A stretch of 54,187 nucleotides of DNA from Actinoplanes subtropicus. Lineage in GTDB: Bacteria; Actinomycetota; Actinomycetes; Mycobacteriales; Micromonosporaceae. The number at the start of each line of letters is the position of its first letter. Position 1 is the stretch's first letter. Under the pieces are notes generated by a model that did not search any database, had not been told where the DNA came from, and saw only the letters and a list, made by a program, of their open reading frames with translations. The stretch is taken from NCBI RefSeq assembly GCF_000721705.1, contig NZ_JOJL01000048.1, forward strand, positions 1 through 54,187, given 5' to 3'. Below are positions 8,665 through 16,978 of this stretch, piece by piece. A program made the translations under genes and the position numbers.

Positions 8665-9606
8665 ATGACGTTAACCGCGACACCCGGCACCGCGGCCCGC
8701 GGCGCCGCCGAACCGGCCGTCGACCTCGACGGCGTCGTCAAGCGCTTCGGGGCCGTGACGGCCGTCGACGGCATCAGCCTGCGGATCCGCCCCGGCGAGG
8801 TGGTCGCCCTGCTCGGCCCGAACGGGGCCGGCAAGACCACCACGGTCGACATGCTTCTCGGCCTCGCCCAGCCGACCGAGGGCTCGGTGCGGGTGTACGG
8901 CCGCAAGCCGCACGACGCTGTCGCCCTCGGCCTGGTCTCCGCGGTCATGCAGACCGGCGGCCTGCTCAAGGACTACACCGTCGAGGAGACCGTGCGGCTG
9001 ACCGCGGTGCTGTTCGGCAAGCCGCCGGGCTCGGCCGACGAGGCCCTGGACCGGGCCGGGATCGCCGACATCGGCAAGCGGCTGGTCGGCAAGTGCTCGG
9101 GCGGGCAGCAGCAGCGGTTGCGGTTCGCGATGGCCCTGCTGCCCGACCCGGAGCTGCTGATCCTGGACGAGCCGACGACCGGCATGGACGTCGGCGGTCG
9201 GCACGACTTCTGGCAGGCGATCCGCCGGGACGCGCAGGGCGGCCGGACGGTCATCTTCGCCACGCACTACCTGGAGGAGGCCGACGCGTACGCGGACCGG
9301 GTGGTTTTCGTCCGTCGCGGCCGGATCGTCGCGGACGGCACCGCCGCCGAGGTCAAGTCCCTGGCCTCTGGCCGGACCGTGCGGGCGACGCTGGCCGGCG
9401 CGGTCGAGGCCGATCTTCGCGACCGGACCGGCGCGGAGAAGGTCGAGGTCCGCGGCGACACCGTCTACCTGCACGGCCGGGACACCGACGCGATCGCCCG
9501 GTACCTGCTCAACGAGACCCCCGCCCGCGACCTGGAGATCACCTCGCGGAATCTCGAGGAAGCGTTCCTCACGCTCACCGCCGATGACACGGAGCCTGCG
9601 AAATGA
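8665..9606 (+). CDS. ABC transporter ATP-binding protein (DrrA-like)
   Basis: Cytoplasmic ATPase subunit of an ABC-2-type exporter, 313 residues. Walker A GPNGAGKTT (about residues 51-59), signature 'CSGGQQQRL' (about 144-152), Walker B 'LLILDEPTTGMD' (about 164-175), H-loop 'ATHYLEE' (about 203). The C-terminal extension of about 90 residues is typical of drug- or lipid-exporting DrrA/NatA proteins. I chose ATG 8665, which fits the family N-terminus. It overlaps the permease start as ATGA, so the two are translationally coupled. Confidence 0.92.
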   Translation: MTLTATPGTAARGAAEPAVDLDGVVKRFGAVTAVDGISLRIRPGEVVALLGPNGAGKTTTVDMLLGLAQPTEGSVRVYGRKPHDAVALGLVSAVMQTGGLLKDYTVEETVRLTAVLFGKPPGSADEALDRAGIADIGKRLVGKCSGGQQQRLRFAMALLPDPELLILDEPTTGMDVGGRHDFWQAIRRDAQGGRTVIFATHYLEEADAYADRVVFVRRGRIVADGTAAEVKSLASGRTVRATLAGAVEADLRDRTGAEKVEVRGDTVYLHGRDTDAIARYLLNETPARDLEITSRNLEEAFLTLTADDTEPAK

Positions 9607-10379
9607 CCGTTCTGACGGAGAGGTCCCTGCCGCGCTTCGGCGGTTTCAGCCTCGGGATGATCAAGCTGGAACTGCGCCGGATGATGCGCAACCGGCGTAC
9701 GGTGATCTTCACGCTGGTCATGCCGGCCGTGTTCTTCCTGCTGTTCGGCACCAACGCCAAGACCCGGCACGAGACGGTCGGCGGCGGCAACGTCACCGGC
9801 TACATCCTGGTCAGCATGGCCGTCTACGGCGCGATGCTGGCCACCACGAGCGGCGGCGCGATGGTGAGCATCGAACGCGCCGCCGGGTGGAGCCGGCAGC
9901 TTCGCCTGACCCCGCTCAAGCCGGTCGCCTACATCGCCGTGAAACTCGTGCTCGCGATGATCATCGGGTTGGTGTCGGTGGCCGTCGCGTTCGCGGTCGG
10001 CTCGGTATCGGGGGCGAAGCTGCCGGCTCACGCCTGGATCGAGTGCGGCCTGCTGGCCTGGGTGTGCGCGCTGGTGTTCGCCGCGTTCGGCCTGTTCATG
10101 GGGTATCTGCTGCCCAGCGAGAACGTCATGCAGATCCTCGGGCCGGTGCTGGCGGTGCTGTCGTTCGCCGGGGGACTGTTCGCCCCGCTGGACACCTTCG
10201 GCCACACCTTCGCGACGATCGCCAAATTCACTCCGGTGTACGGGGTGGGCCAGCTGGCCCGCTACCCGCTGACCCACGACGGCAACCTGTGGCTGGCGGT
10301 CGCCAACGTCGCCGCCTGGACGCTGATCTTCTCGATCGGGGCGATGTGGCGGTTCCGCCGCGACACGGCCCGCGTCTGA
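9603..10379 (+). CDS. ABC-2 type transporter permease
   Basis: A 258-residue membrane protein with about six hydrophobic helices, partner of the ATPase encoded just before it (4-bp overlap). The N-terminal cytoplasmic stretch 'LELRRMMRNRRTVIFTLVMPAVFFLLFG' is typical of ABC-2 permeases. Together they form an exporter of unknown substrate. The histidine kinase gene follows 15 bp later, which fits an exporter under its own two-component control. Confidence 0.9.
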   Translation: MTVLTERSLPRFGGFSLGMIKLELRRMMRNRRTVIFTLVMPAVFFLLFGTNAKTRHETVGGGNVTGYILVSMAVYGAMLATTSGGAMVSIERAAGWSRQLRLTPLKPVAYIAVKLVLAMIIGLVSVAVAFAVGSVSGAKLPAHAWIECGLLAWVCALVFAAFGLFMGYLLPSENVMQILGPVLAVLSFAGGLFAPLDTFGHTFATIAKFTPVYGVGQLARYPLTHDGNLWLAVANVAAWTLIFSIGAMWRFRRDTARV

Positions 10380-10394
10380 GGCTGGGATAGCGTG

Positions 10395-11516
10395 ATGACC
10401 GTGGCCGAACAGTCCGAGAGGTATGACTGGGGACGCCGGTACGGCTGGCTGTTCGCCGCGGTCTGGTTGTTCTACCTGGGTGAGCCGGTCGGCGCCCTGA
10501 GCAAGCATCCGGATCCGGTCTGGCGGGTCGTCGGCCTGGTCGCGGTGGCCGCGTTCGGGGTCTCCTACCTGCTCATGGTCCGGCTGGCCAGCCTGGTGCG
10601 GAACTCGCCGGTCCGGACCAGGCCGTTCGTGGCCCGGGCGGCGCTCGGCATCGCGACCATGCTGGTGCTGTTCCTGCTCCAGATTCCGGGCGCCGGGGCG
10701 CACGCGCTCAGCTGTCTGGTGTACGTCGCGGCGTTCGGCATGGTCGCCCTGCCGCTGCCCGCCGGCATCACGCTCGCCGCATTCCTGGCCACTCTCGCCG
10801 AGGCGCTGCCGGGCGTGGTGCCCGGCTGGCGCGACAACGGCTACGGCCTGGCCGTGCTGCTCGGCTCGCTGGCGACCTGGGGCATCCGGCTGGCCACCCT
10901 GCGGCAGAACCGGTTGGTGGCGGCCCAGCAGGAGATCTCGGATCTGGCCGTGCAGAACGAGCGGGCCCGCATCGCCGCCGACCTGCACGACATCCTCGGT
11001 CACTCGCTGACCGTCGTCGCCGTGAAGGCCGAGCTGGCCCAGCGGCTGCTGGACGTGGATGTCGAGCGGGCCCGCAAGGAGCTGGCCGACCTGGAGGGGC
11101 TGGCCCGCGACGCGCTCTCCGACGTGCGGTCCACGGCGATGGGCATGCGCGGCATCTCGCTGCCGGGCGAGATCGCCGCCGCCCGGGAGGCCCTGGCCGC
11201 GGCGAACGTGCAGGCCAGCCTGCCGGGCGCGGCCGACGAGGTGCCCAGCCGCAACCGGGAGCTGTTCGCCTGGACGATCCGCGAGGCGGTCACCAACATC
11301 GTGCGGCACAGCAAGGCCCGGCACGTCTCGGTCGTCCTCGCCGCGCAGAGCGTGGAGATCGTCGACGACGGGGTAGGCGTTTCTTCGCAAAACGGAAATA
11401 ATGGACAAGGTCTCGCCGGGCTGCGCCGGCGGGCGGAAGCGCTGGGCGGGAAACTCACGGTGGGGGGCCGTGCGGACCAGCCGGGATTCCGCGTACGGGT
11501 GGAGGTCCCGTCATGA
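10395..11516 (+). CDS. Sensor histidine kinase, DesK-like (HisKA_3)
   Basis: Membrane sensor of 373 residues. About five transmembrane helices fill residues 15-165, with almost no extracellular domain, so it probably senses within or at the membrane. The dimerisation/phosphoacceptor motif 'AADLHDILGHSLT' puts the phosphorylated His near residue 198. The ATP-binding domain shows 'REAVTNIVRHS' (N-box, about 295) and 'GQGLAGLRRRAEALGG' (G-box). ATG 10395 is used; GTG 10392 adjoins it. The 3' end overlaps the response regulator by 4 bp. Confidence 0.92.
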   Translation: MTVAEQSERYDWGRRYGWLFAAVWLFYLGEPVGALSKHPDPVWRVVGLVAVAAFGVSYLLMVRLASLVRNSPVRTRPFVARAALGIATMLVLFLLQIPGAGAHALSCLVYVAAFGMVALPLPAGITLAAFLATLAEALPGVVPGWRDNGYGLAVLLGSLATWGIRLATLRQNRLVAAQQEISDLAVQNERARIAADLHDILGHSLTVVAVKAELAQRLLDVDVERARKELADLEGLARDALSDVRSTAMGMRGISLPGEIAAAREALAAANVQASLPGAADEVPSRNRELFAWTIREAVTNIVRHSKARHVSVVLAAQSVEIVDDGVGVSSQNGNNGQGLAGLRRRAEALGGKLTVGGRADQPGFRVRVEVPS

Positions 11517-12124
11517 TCAAGTTGTTGCTCGCCGACGACCAGGCCCTGGTCCGCGGCGCGATGGCCGCCCTGCTCGACATGGAGCCCGACATCAAGGTGG
11601 TCGCCGAGGTCGGCCGCGGCGACCAGGTCCTTCCGGCGGCCCGCGACCACGACGTCGACGTGGCCCTGCTGGACGTCGAGATGCCCGGCATCGACGGCGT
11701 CGCCGCCGCCCGTGAGCTGCACAAACACCTCCCGGCCGTCCGGGTGCTGATGGTCACCACGTTCGGCCGGGCCGGCTACCTGCGCCAGGCGATGGCCGCC
11801 GGGGCCAGCGGCTTCATCGTCAAGGACACCCCGGCCCGGCAGCTGGCCGACGCGGTCCGCCGGGTGCACGAGGGCCTGCGCGTGGTCGACCCGGATCTGG
11901 CCGCCCAGTCGCTGGCTCAGGGCGAGTCCCCGCTGACCGAACGGGAGGCCGACGTGCTGCGCGCGGCCCGCGACGGCGGCACGGTCGCCGACATCGCCCG
12001 CGCGCTGCGCCTGTCCGAGGGCACCGTGCGTAACCACCTGTCCTCGGCGATCGGCAAGACCGGCGCCCGTACCCGCGCCGAGGCCGTGCGCCTGGCCCTG
12101 GACAACGGTTGGCTGCTTTCTTGA
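11513..12124 (+). CDS. NarL/LuxR-family response regulator, DesR-like
   Basis: A 203-residue two-domain regulator. The receiver has the acidic pocket 'LLADD' (residues 5-9), phosphoacceptor Asp54 in 'LLDVEMPG', and the conserved Lys in 'FIVKDTP' (about 104). The C-terminal LuxR HTH runs from 'LTEREADVLRAARDG' to 'SEGTVRNHLSSAIGK' (about 140-185). It is coupled to the kinase gene by a 4-bp overlap. The TGAC/GTCA palindromes ahead of the exporter are its likely target (inference). Confidence 0.93.
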   Translation: MIKLLLADDQALVRGAMAALLDMEPDIKVVAEVGRGDQVLPAARDHDVDVALLDVEMPGIDGVAAARELHKHLPAVRVLMVTTFGRAGYLRQAMAAGASGFIVKDTPARQLADAVRRVHEGLRVVDPDLAAQSLAQGESPLTEREADVLRAARDGGTVADIARALRLSEGTVRNHLSSAIGKTGARTRAEAVRLALDNGWLLS

Positions 12125-12227
12125 GATAACCCGAGGCGAAGCAACCGGGCGGCAACCGTGAGTGACCGTTTGCTGCACCCGGCGCCCCGAAAAGTTCTCC
12201 CCGCAACCACACAGGGGGGAACCGAAG

Positions 12228-13073
12228 ATGAGCGCCGGTACGAAGAGCGTCACCCGTGAGCAGGAGCAGCTGATCCGCGACAACATGGCCCTGGTCGGCC
12301 ACATGGTCCGGGAGATGCTGTTCAAGGTGCCGCCCCACGTGCACCGCGACGACCTCGCCTCGGCCGGCTACACCGCCCTGGTGACCGCCGCCCAGGCGTA
12401 CGACGCCGGCCGGGGCATCCCGTTCGGCCGGTTCGCCGCCATGCGGGTCCGCGGCGCCCTGCTCGACGAGCTGCGCAGCATGGACTGGGCGACCCGCTCG
12501 GTGCGGGCCCGGGCCCGCCGAGCGGATGTCGCCCGGCAGGAGCTGACCGCCAAGCTGGGCCGCACCCCGACCCCGACCGAGCTGGCCGAGCTGCTCGGCG
12601 TCGCGGTGAGCGAGCTGTCGAACGTCGACGACGACGTGCAGCGCGCCGCGGTGCTGTCGCTGCAGGGCTTCTCGGCCGGCACCGCCGAGGACATGGTCAC
12701 CGAGACCGACCTGAACCCGGAGGAGATGCTGCTGCACCGGGAGCGGATCGGCTACCTGCACGACGCGGTCGCCGTGCTGCCCGAGCGGCTGCGGTTCGTG
12801 GTCGAGGCGTCGTTCCTGCAGGAGCGGCCGCTCGCGGAGGTGGCCGCCGAGCTGGGCGTCACCGAGTCGCGGGTGTCGCAGCTGCGTACCGAGGCCCTGG
12901 CGCTGCTCAAGGACGGCCTGGCCACGCACATGGAGCAGCAGGAGACCGGCTCGGCCAAGGACGGCTGCGTGGCCCGCCGCCGCGCCGTGTACGCCGCGCA
13001 GATCGCCGCCCGCAGCACCATGTCGACCCGGCTGGCCGCCACCGACGTGCACGGCCTGCGCAAGGCGGCGTGA
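12228..13073 (+). CDS. RNA polymerase sigma factor, WhiG/FliA type
   Basis: A 281-residue sigma-70 group 3 factor. Region 2 includes 'LVGHMVREMLFKVPPHVHRDDLAS' and 'FGRFAAMRVRGALLDELRSMDW', close to the FliA/WhiG signature; region 3 covers about 100-170; region 4 has the HTH 'LAEVAAELGVTESRVSQLRTEAL' (about 205-230). The tail after residue 235 is longer than usual. ATG 12228 was chosen because a run of six G's with GGGGGAA lies just upstream. Such factors drive motility or sporulation genes. No anti-sigma or flagellar gene is adjacent, so which of the two it serves is open. Confidence 0.87.
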   Translation: MSAGTKSVTREQEQLIRDNMALVGHMVREMLFKVPPHVHRDDLASAGYTALVTAAQAYDAGRGIPFGRFAAMRVRGALLDELRSMDWATRSVRARARRADVARQELTAKLGRTPTPTELAELLGVAVSELSNVDDDVQRAAVLSLQGFSAGTAEDMVTETDLNPEEMLLHRERIGYLHDAVAVLPERLRFVVEASFLQERPLAEVAAELGVTESRVSQLRTEALALLKDGLATHMEQQETGSAKDGCVARRRAVYAAQIAARSTMSTRLAATDVHGLRKAA

Positions 13074-13095
13074 CACTCTTCTCTAATATCGCCCC

Positions 13096-14061
13096 GTGAC
13101 CGAAACGACGGTGGTGAGCCTGCAGGACATCCGGGACGCGGCGCAGCGGATCGCGGGGGTGGCACACCGCACCCCCGTGCTCCGCTCCCGCACCCTCGAC
13201 GCGCTGACCGGCGCCCGGGTGTACCTGAAGGCGGAGAACCAGCAGCGGGTCGGCGCGTTCAAGTTCCGCGGCGCGTACAACGCCGTCTCCCGGCTCTCCG
13301 CCGAGCAGCTGTCCCGGGGGATCGCCGCGTACTCCTCCGGCAACCACGCCCAGGCCGTCGCCCTCGCCGCCCGGGAGCTGGGCAGCTCCGCGGTGATCGT
13401 GATGCCGGCCGACACCCCGGCGGCCAAGCTCGACGCGGTCGCCGGCTACGGCGCCGAGATCATCACGTACGACCGGTACACCGGCAACCGGGAGGAGCTC
13501 GGCGCGCGGCTGGCCGCCGAGCGGGGCCTGGCGCTGATCCCGCCGTACGAGCACCCGGACGTGATCGCCGGGCAGGGCACCGCCGCGCTCGAGCTGCTCG
13601 AAGACGTCGGCGCGCTGGACGCGCTGGTCGTGCCGGTCGGCGGGGGCGGGCTGATCGCCGGCAGCGCCACCGCCGCCAAGGGCCTGCAGCCGGGCATCCG
13701 GGTGATCGGCGTCGAGCCGGAGGCCGGCGACGACACCAAACGCTCCCTCGAAGCGGGCGAGCGGGTCCGCATCCCGGTCCCGCGCACGATCGCCGACGGG
13801 CAGGGCGCCCCGATCCCCGGCGAGCTCACCTTCTCCATCAACCGGCGGCTCGTCGACGAGATCGTGCTGGTCTCCGACGACGAGATCCGCGCCGGGCTGC
13901 GCTTCGCCGTCGACCGGCTCAAGCAGGTCATGGAGCCCTCCGGCGCCAGCGGCCTGGCCGCCCTGCTGGCCGGCCGCCTCCGGCCGGTGCCGGCCCGGAT
14001 CGGCGTGATCATCTCCGGTGGCAACGTCGGCGCGGCCCGGCTGGCCTCACTGCTCGCCTAA
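13096..14061 (+). CDS. Threonine/serine dehydratase-like PLP enzyme
   Basis: Fold-type II PLP enzyme of 321 residues without an ACT regulatory domain, as in catabolic TdcB-type dehydratases and serine racemase-like proteins. The PLP lysine is in 'GAFKFRGAYNA' (about residue 57), the Asn loop is 'SSGNHAQAVA' (about 82), and the phosphate-binding loop is 'PVGGGGLIAGS' (about 180). It probably deaminates threonine or serine to 2-oxo acids; racemase or hydroxyaspartate dehydratase activity cannot be excluded. The 3' end overlaps the convergent epimerase gene by 15 bp. Confidence 0.87.
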   Translation: MTETTVVSLQDIRDAAQRIAGVAHRTPVLRSRTLDALTGARVYLKAENQQRVGAFKFRGAYNAVSRLSAEQLSRGIAAYSSGNHAQAVALAARELGSSAVIVMPADTPAAKLDAVAGYGAEIITYDRYTGNREELGARLAAERGLALIPPYEHPDVIAGQGTAALELLEDVGALDALVVPVGGGGLIAGSATAAKGLQPGIRVIGVEPEAGDDTKRSLEAGERVRIPVPRTIADGQGAPIPGELTFSINRRLVDEIVLVSDDEIRAGLRFAVDRLKQVMEPSGASGLAALLAGRLRPVPARIGVIISGGNVGAARLASLLA

Positions 14062-15027
14062 CACCTTCGCCTCCAGCGCGGGATCCAGGCCGACGGCGTC
14101 GCGGTCGGTGCGCCGCGGCGCGCCCCCGTGCAGGCCCTGCAGCCACGTCCAGGTGTCGGCGACCGTGTCGTAGATCGGCCGGCAGCGCAGCCCCGCGCCG
14201 AGCGCCTTGGAGACGTCGCCGCGGTGCAGGAAGTCGTGGTCCGGGCCGGGCGGCAGCCAGATCGGCAGCTGGGTCCACGGCTGGATGCCGTACCGCTGGA
14301 TCACCGCCGGGTCGGTCCAGCGCAGTCTCGCCCGCCGGCCGGTCACCTCGGCGCCGATTTCCAGCAGCTCGCCCATGGTGGTGTGGCCGGGCTCGCTGAC
14401 CACGTTGTACGGGCCGGTCAGCCCGGCCGCCGCCGCGTCGAGCAGGAAGATCGCCAGGTCGCGGGCGTCGATGTACTGCAGCGGCAGGATCCGCGGGCCG
14501 GGCGCCAGGGTGGGGCCGCCGCGGGCGAGCCGGTTGAGCCACCACGGCAGCCGGCCGATGTCCTCCAGGGGCCCGAGGATCAGCCCGGCCCGGGCCAGCA
14601 GCAGCGGCCCGCCGAAGTCGGCCGCGGCCAGCTCGCCGCGCACCTTGTCGCCGGCGTAGCCGGGCTCGCGCGGGTCGGCCAGGGGTGCGGCCTCGGTCAG
14701 CGGCGCCGGGGTGCCCCACCGGTAGACCGAGCGGCTCGACACGTACGTGTAGTGCCGTGCTCTTCCGGACAGCAGCCGGGCGGTCCGGCCGACCGCGCCC
14801 GCCCCGGCCGACCAGGTGTCCACCACCAGGTCCCAGCTCTGGTCGACGCGCAGCGCGGCCAGCCCGTCGGCGGACTGCCGGTCCCCGGTGAGCACCCGCA
14901 CGCCCGCCGGGGAGCCACGTAAGCCGCGGTTGAACAGGGTCACGTCGTAGCCTCTGGCGACCCCCTCGCCGGCGAGCGCGCGACCGACGAAACCCGAGCC
15001 GCCCAGAATCAGCAGTTTCATGGTCAT
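14047..15027 (-). CDS. NAD-dependent epimerase/dehydratase family protein (extended SDR-like)
   Basis: A 326-residue protein with an N-terminal Rossmann fold, NAD(P) loop 'LILGGSGFVGRAL' (residues 5-17). The mid-region 'YVSSRSVY' followed by 'GYAGDKVRGE' stands where the SDR Tyr-x3-Lys catalytic pair lies. It is of the type often annotated as reductase or isoflavone-reductase-like epimerase. The substrate is unknown. Two nearby ATGs (15027 and 15021) are possible starts, neither with a clear ribosome site. Confidence 0.82.
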   Translation of the reverse strand: MTMKLLILGGSGFVGRALAGEGVARGYDVTLFNRGLRGSPAGVRVLTGDRQSADGLAALRVDQSWDLVVDTWSAGAGAVGRTARLLSGRARHYTYVSSRSVYRWGTPAPLTEAAPLADPREPGYAGDKVRGELAAADFGGPLLLARAGLILGPLEDIGRLPWWLNRLARGGPTLAPGPRILPLQYIDARDLAIFLLDAAAAGLTGPYNVVSEPGHTTMGELLEIGAEVTGRRARLRWTDPAVIQRYGIQPWTQLPIWLPPGPDHDFLHRGDVSKALGAGLRCRPIYDTVADTWTWLQGLHGGAPRRTDRDAVGLDPALEAKVLGEQ

Positions 15028-15062
15028 CGACGATGCCCGATGTCTACCGCCGCCGGAAGGCC

Positions 15063-15524
15063 CTATCGCTCAGAGCGGAACCTTTCCAGTGCCGACACGA
15101 CCAGCGCGTGATCGTCCGCCTGGGGGAGCCCCGACACCGTCACCACGGCAACCACCCCGACATTGCGGATCCGCACCGGGAACGCCCCGCCGTGCGCGGC
15201 GTAGTCGGCCGGGTCGAGGCCCATCCCGGCGCCGAGTTCCCGGCCCATCAGGGCCAGCCGGCGCCCGACCAGGTACGAGGAGGCGCCGAACCGCTCGACG
15301 ACCCGGACCTTCCGCTCGATCCACCGGTCGTTGTCGGCGACGGCGCCGGGCAGGGCGGCATGGAACAGCTGCTGCGTGCCGCGCCGGATGTCGATCGCCA
15401 CCGGCCGCCCGGCGGCCATCTCGACCAGCCGCGAGCCGAGCCACCACGCGTCCTCGTTGTCGAAGTGCGTGAACACCAGCTCCTGCTCCTGGCGCTCCAG
15501 CTCCTTGACCAGCTCCTCGCTCAC
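15063..15524 (-). CDS. UPF0303/heme-degrading-domain family protein
   Basis: A 153-residue protein of the UPF0303 family (HbpS/GlcG-like fold), sometimes annotated as heme-degrading domain. Characteristic stretches: 'DIRRGTQQLFHAALPG' (about 50), 'DNDRWIERKVRVVERFG' (about 67), 'AHGGAFPVRIRNVGVVAVVTVSGLPQADDH' region near 115-143. The GTG start at 15524 follows AGGTGAGG with an 8-base spacer and overlaps the stop of a 30-codon upstream ORF (GTGA). Exact function unknown. Confidence 0.85.
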   Translation of the reverse strand: MSEELVKELERQEQELVFTHFDNEDAWWLGSRLVEMAAGRPVAIDIRRGTQQLFHAALPGAVADNDRWIERKVRVVERFGASSYLVGRRLALMGRELGAGMGLDPADYAAHGGAFPVRIRNVGVVAVVTVSGLPQADDHALVVSALERFRSER

Positions 15525-15613
15525 CGCCGCCGCCTCACCTTCTGCAACCAGAGGCCGAACGACGCGCCGGCCACGAAGACCATCATCGAGCAGCACAGGA
15601 ACTTGATGAACAC
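15521..15613 (-). CDS. 30-residue membrane microprotein, translationally coupled to the UPF0303 gene
   Basis: GTG at 15613 follows GGGAGG with a 5-base spacer. The 30-codon frame encodes a single hydrophobic helix (from FIKFLCCS to FGLWL) and ends in KVRRRR, a textbook small Nin/Cout membrane protein. Its TGA (15523-15521) overlaps the GTG of the UPF0303 gene in a GTGA arrangement. Ribosome site, coupling and composition together support it as a real gene. The function is unknown; the two cysteines (positions 7 and 8) may matter. Confidence 0.6.
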   Translation of the reverse strand: MFIKFLCCSMMVFVAGASFGLWLQKVRRRR

Positions 15614-15645
15614 CGCGGCCTCCCGGTTCGTTAGGGTCGGTACCC

Positions 15646-16494
15646 GTGCGACTGGCGACCTTCAACATCCTGCACGGCCGGTCGCTGTCCGACGGCACGG
15701 TACACGCCGGCCGGGTGCGCGCCGCCGTCGCCGACCTGGACGCCGACGTCCTCGGCCTGCAGGAGGTCGACCGGGCCCAGCCCCGCAGCGGGCTGCTCGA
15801 CCTGACCGCGATCGCCGCCGAGGCGATGCGCGCCCCCGCCCACCGGTTCGCCGCGGCGATCGCCGGCACGCCGGGGGAGAGCTGGCAGCCGTGGCGCTCG
15901 GACGACGACAACGTCCACCCGCTGTACGGGATCGCCCTGGTCAGCCGCTATCCGGTGACCCGCTGGCAGATCACCGCGCTGCCCGGCGCCCCGATCCGCT
16001 CCCCGGTCTATACCGGCGAGGGGTTCCGGCTGCTCAAGGACGAGCCGCGGGTGCTGCTGGCCGCCGTCCTTCAGACGCCGACCGGGCCGCTGACCGTGGC
16101 CACGACCCATCTGTCGTTCGTGCCGGGCTGGAATCTGCGGCAGCTGCGGCACGCCGTACGCCATCTGCGGTCCCTGCCCGGCCCGCGGGTGCTGCTCGGT
16201 GATCTGAACATGCCCGCCGGCCCGGTCCGCGCGGTGACCAGCTGGAAGTCCCTGGGGAAGGCGCCGACCTTCCCGAGCCCGTCGCCGCGCGCCCAGCTCG
16301 ACCACATCCTCGCCGACCCCGGCGCCGTCGCCACGCTCGGCCGGGTGGTGCAGGTCGGCACCCCGCACCCGCCGGTCTCCGATCACCGGCCGCTCATCGT
16401 GCAGCTGGACGCAGATACACGTCCTCCAGCCCGTCGATCGGATCCCACTGCTCGCCGATCTTCCGGAAGCCGAACCCCGCGATCGTCGCCTTAG
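15646..16494 (+). CDS. Endonuclease/exonuclease/phosphatase (EEP) family hydrolase
   Basis: A 282-residue protein of the EEP superfamily (metal-dependent phosphodiesterase fold). Motifs in order: 'LATFNILHGRSLSDG' (residues 3-17), 'DVLGLQEVDRAQP' with metal-binding Glu (about 40-52), 'TTHLSF' (about 150), 'LLGDLNMPAG' (about 185), and 'SDHRPLIVQL' (about 245), the complete catalytic series. Residues after about 256 are Arg/Pro/Ser-rich and overlap the convergent GNAT gene by 101 bp, so the tail is probably non-conserved. No signal peptide is seen. The substrate is unknown. Confidence 0.87.
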   Translation: MRLATFNILHGRSLSDGTVHAGRVRAAVADLDADVLGLQEVDRAQPRSGLLDLTAIAAEAMRAPAHRFAAAIAGTPGESWQPWRSDDDNVHPLYGIALVSRYPVTRWQITALPGAPIRSPVYTGEGFRLLKDEPRVLLAAVLQTPTGPLTVATTHLSFVPGWNLRQLRHAVRHLRSLPGPRVLLGDLNMPAGPVRAVTSWKSLGKAPTFPSPSPRAQLDHILADPGAVATLGRVVQVGTPHPPVSDHRPLIVQLDADTRPPARRSDPTARRSSGSRTPRSSP

Positions 16495-16900
16495 ACCCGG
16501 CGTTGTCCGGCCGGATGCTGGCCCGCACCGCGGTCACCGCCGGGTCCGCGTCGGCCCGCTCGAGCAGCGCCCGCAGCATCGCCTTGGCATACCCGCGCCG
16601 GCGGAACCGCGGATCGACCGAGTACGCGACCTCGACGACCCCCTCGTCGTCCGGCGGCCCGTGGAACCCGCCGTGCCCCACCACCACGCCCTCCGGCACC
16701 GCCACCGCCGGCCGGGCGATCCAGTCCAGGCTCGCCGGATCGCCGGCGATCTGCTCGAGCCGGATCTCCCACAGCCAGTTCTCGTCCACGAGGTATTGAC
16801 TCAGCGCGATGCCCGCCGCCTCACTCGCGGCCGCCAGGTCACCCTCCACCAGCGCGGACAGCGCCGCGGGGGAGAGCTTCACAAATCGGATCTCCGGCAC
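16394..16900 (-). CDS. GNAT family N-acetyltransferase
   Basis: A 168-residue GNAT protein with a clear acetyl-CoA pyrophosphate loop 'VDPRFRRRGYAKAMLRALLERA' (about residues 96-117) and the following 'RPDNAGSKATIAGFGFRKIGE' region, the usual GNAT motif B. Start at GTG 16900 ('PEIRFVKL'); an upstream GTG at 16915 is an alternative. Divergent from ohrR. The acceptor substrate is unknown. Confidence 0.85.
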   Translation of the reverse strand: MPEIRFVKLSPAALSALVEGDLAAASEAAGIALSQYLVDENWLWEIRLEQIAGDPASLDWIARPAVAVPEGVVVGHGGFHGPPDDEGVVEVAYSVDPRFRRRGYAKAMLRALLERADADPAVTAVRASIRPDNAGSKATIAGFGFRKIGEQWDPIDGLEDVYLRPAAR

Positions 16901-16942
16901 CCCACGGATGATCACACGCCGTGGTGATCGTCGCCACGTTGG

Positions 16943-16967
16943 TTGCGCACAATTGAGTTGTGCGCAA
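16943..16967. promoter_or_regulatory. OhrR operator
   Basis: Perfect 10-bp inverted repeat TTGCGCACAA / TTGTGCGCAA with a 5-base spacer, 11 bp upstream of the ohrR ATG and between divergent genes. The sequence and place fit operators of OhrR-type MarR repressors in Actinobacteria. Binding by the adjacent OhrR is inferred from this. Confidence 0.85.
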
Positions 16968-16978
16968 TGATTCGAGTC

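Noticed and set aside
12162..12227. N-terminal extension of the WhiG/FliA-type sigma factor
   Set aside because: The extra 22 residues are not sigma-like and the ATG at 12228 has the ribosome site.
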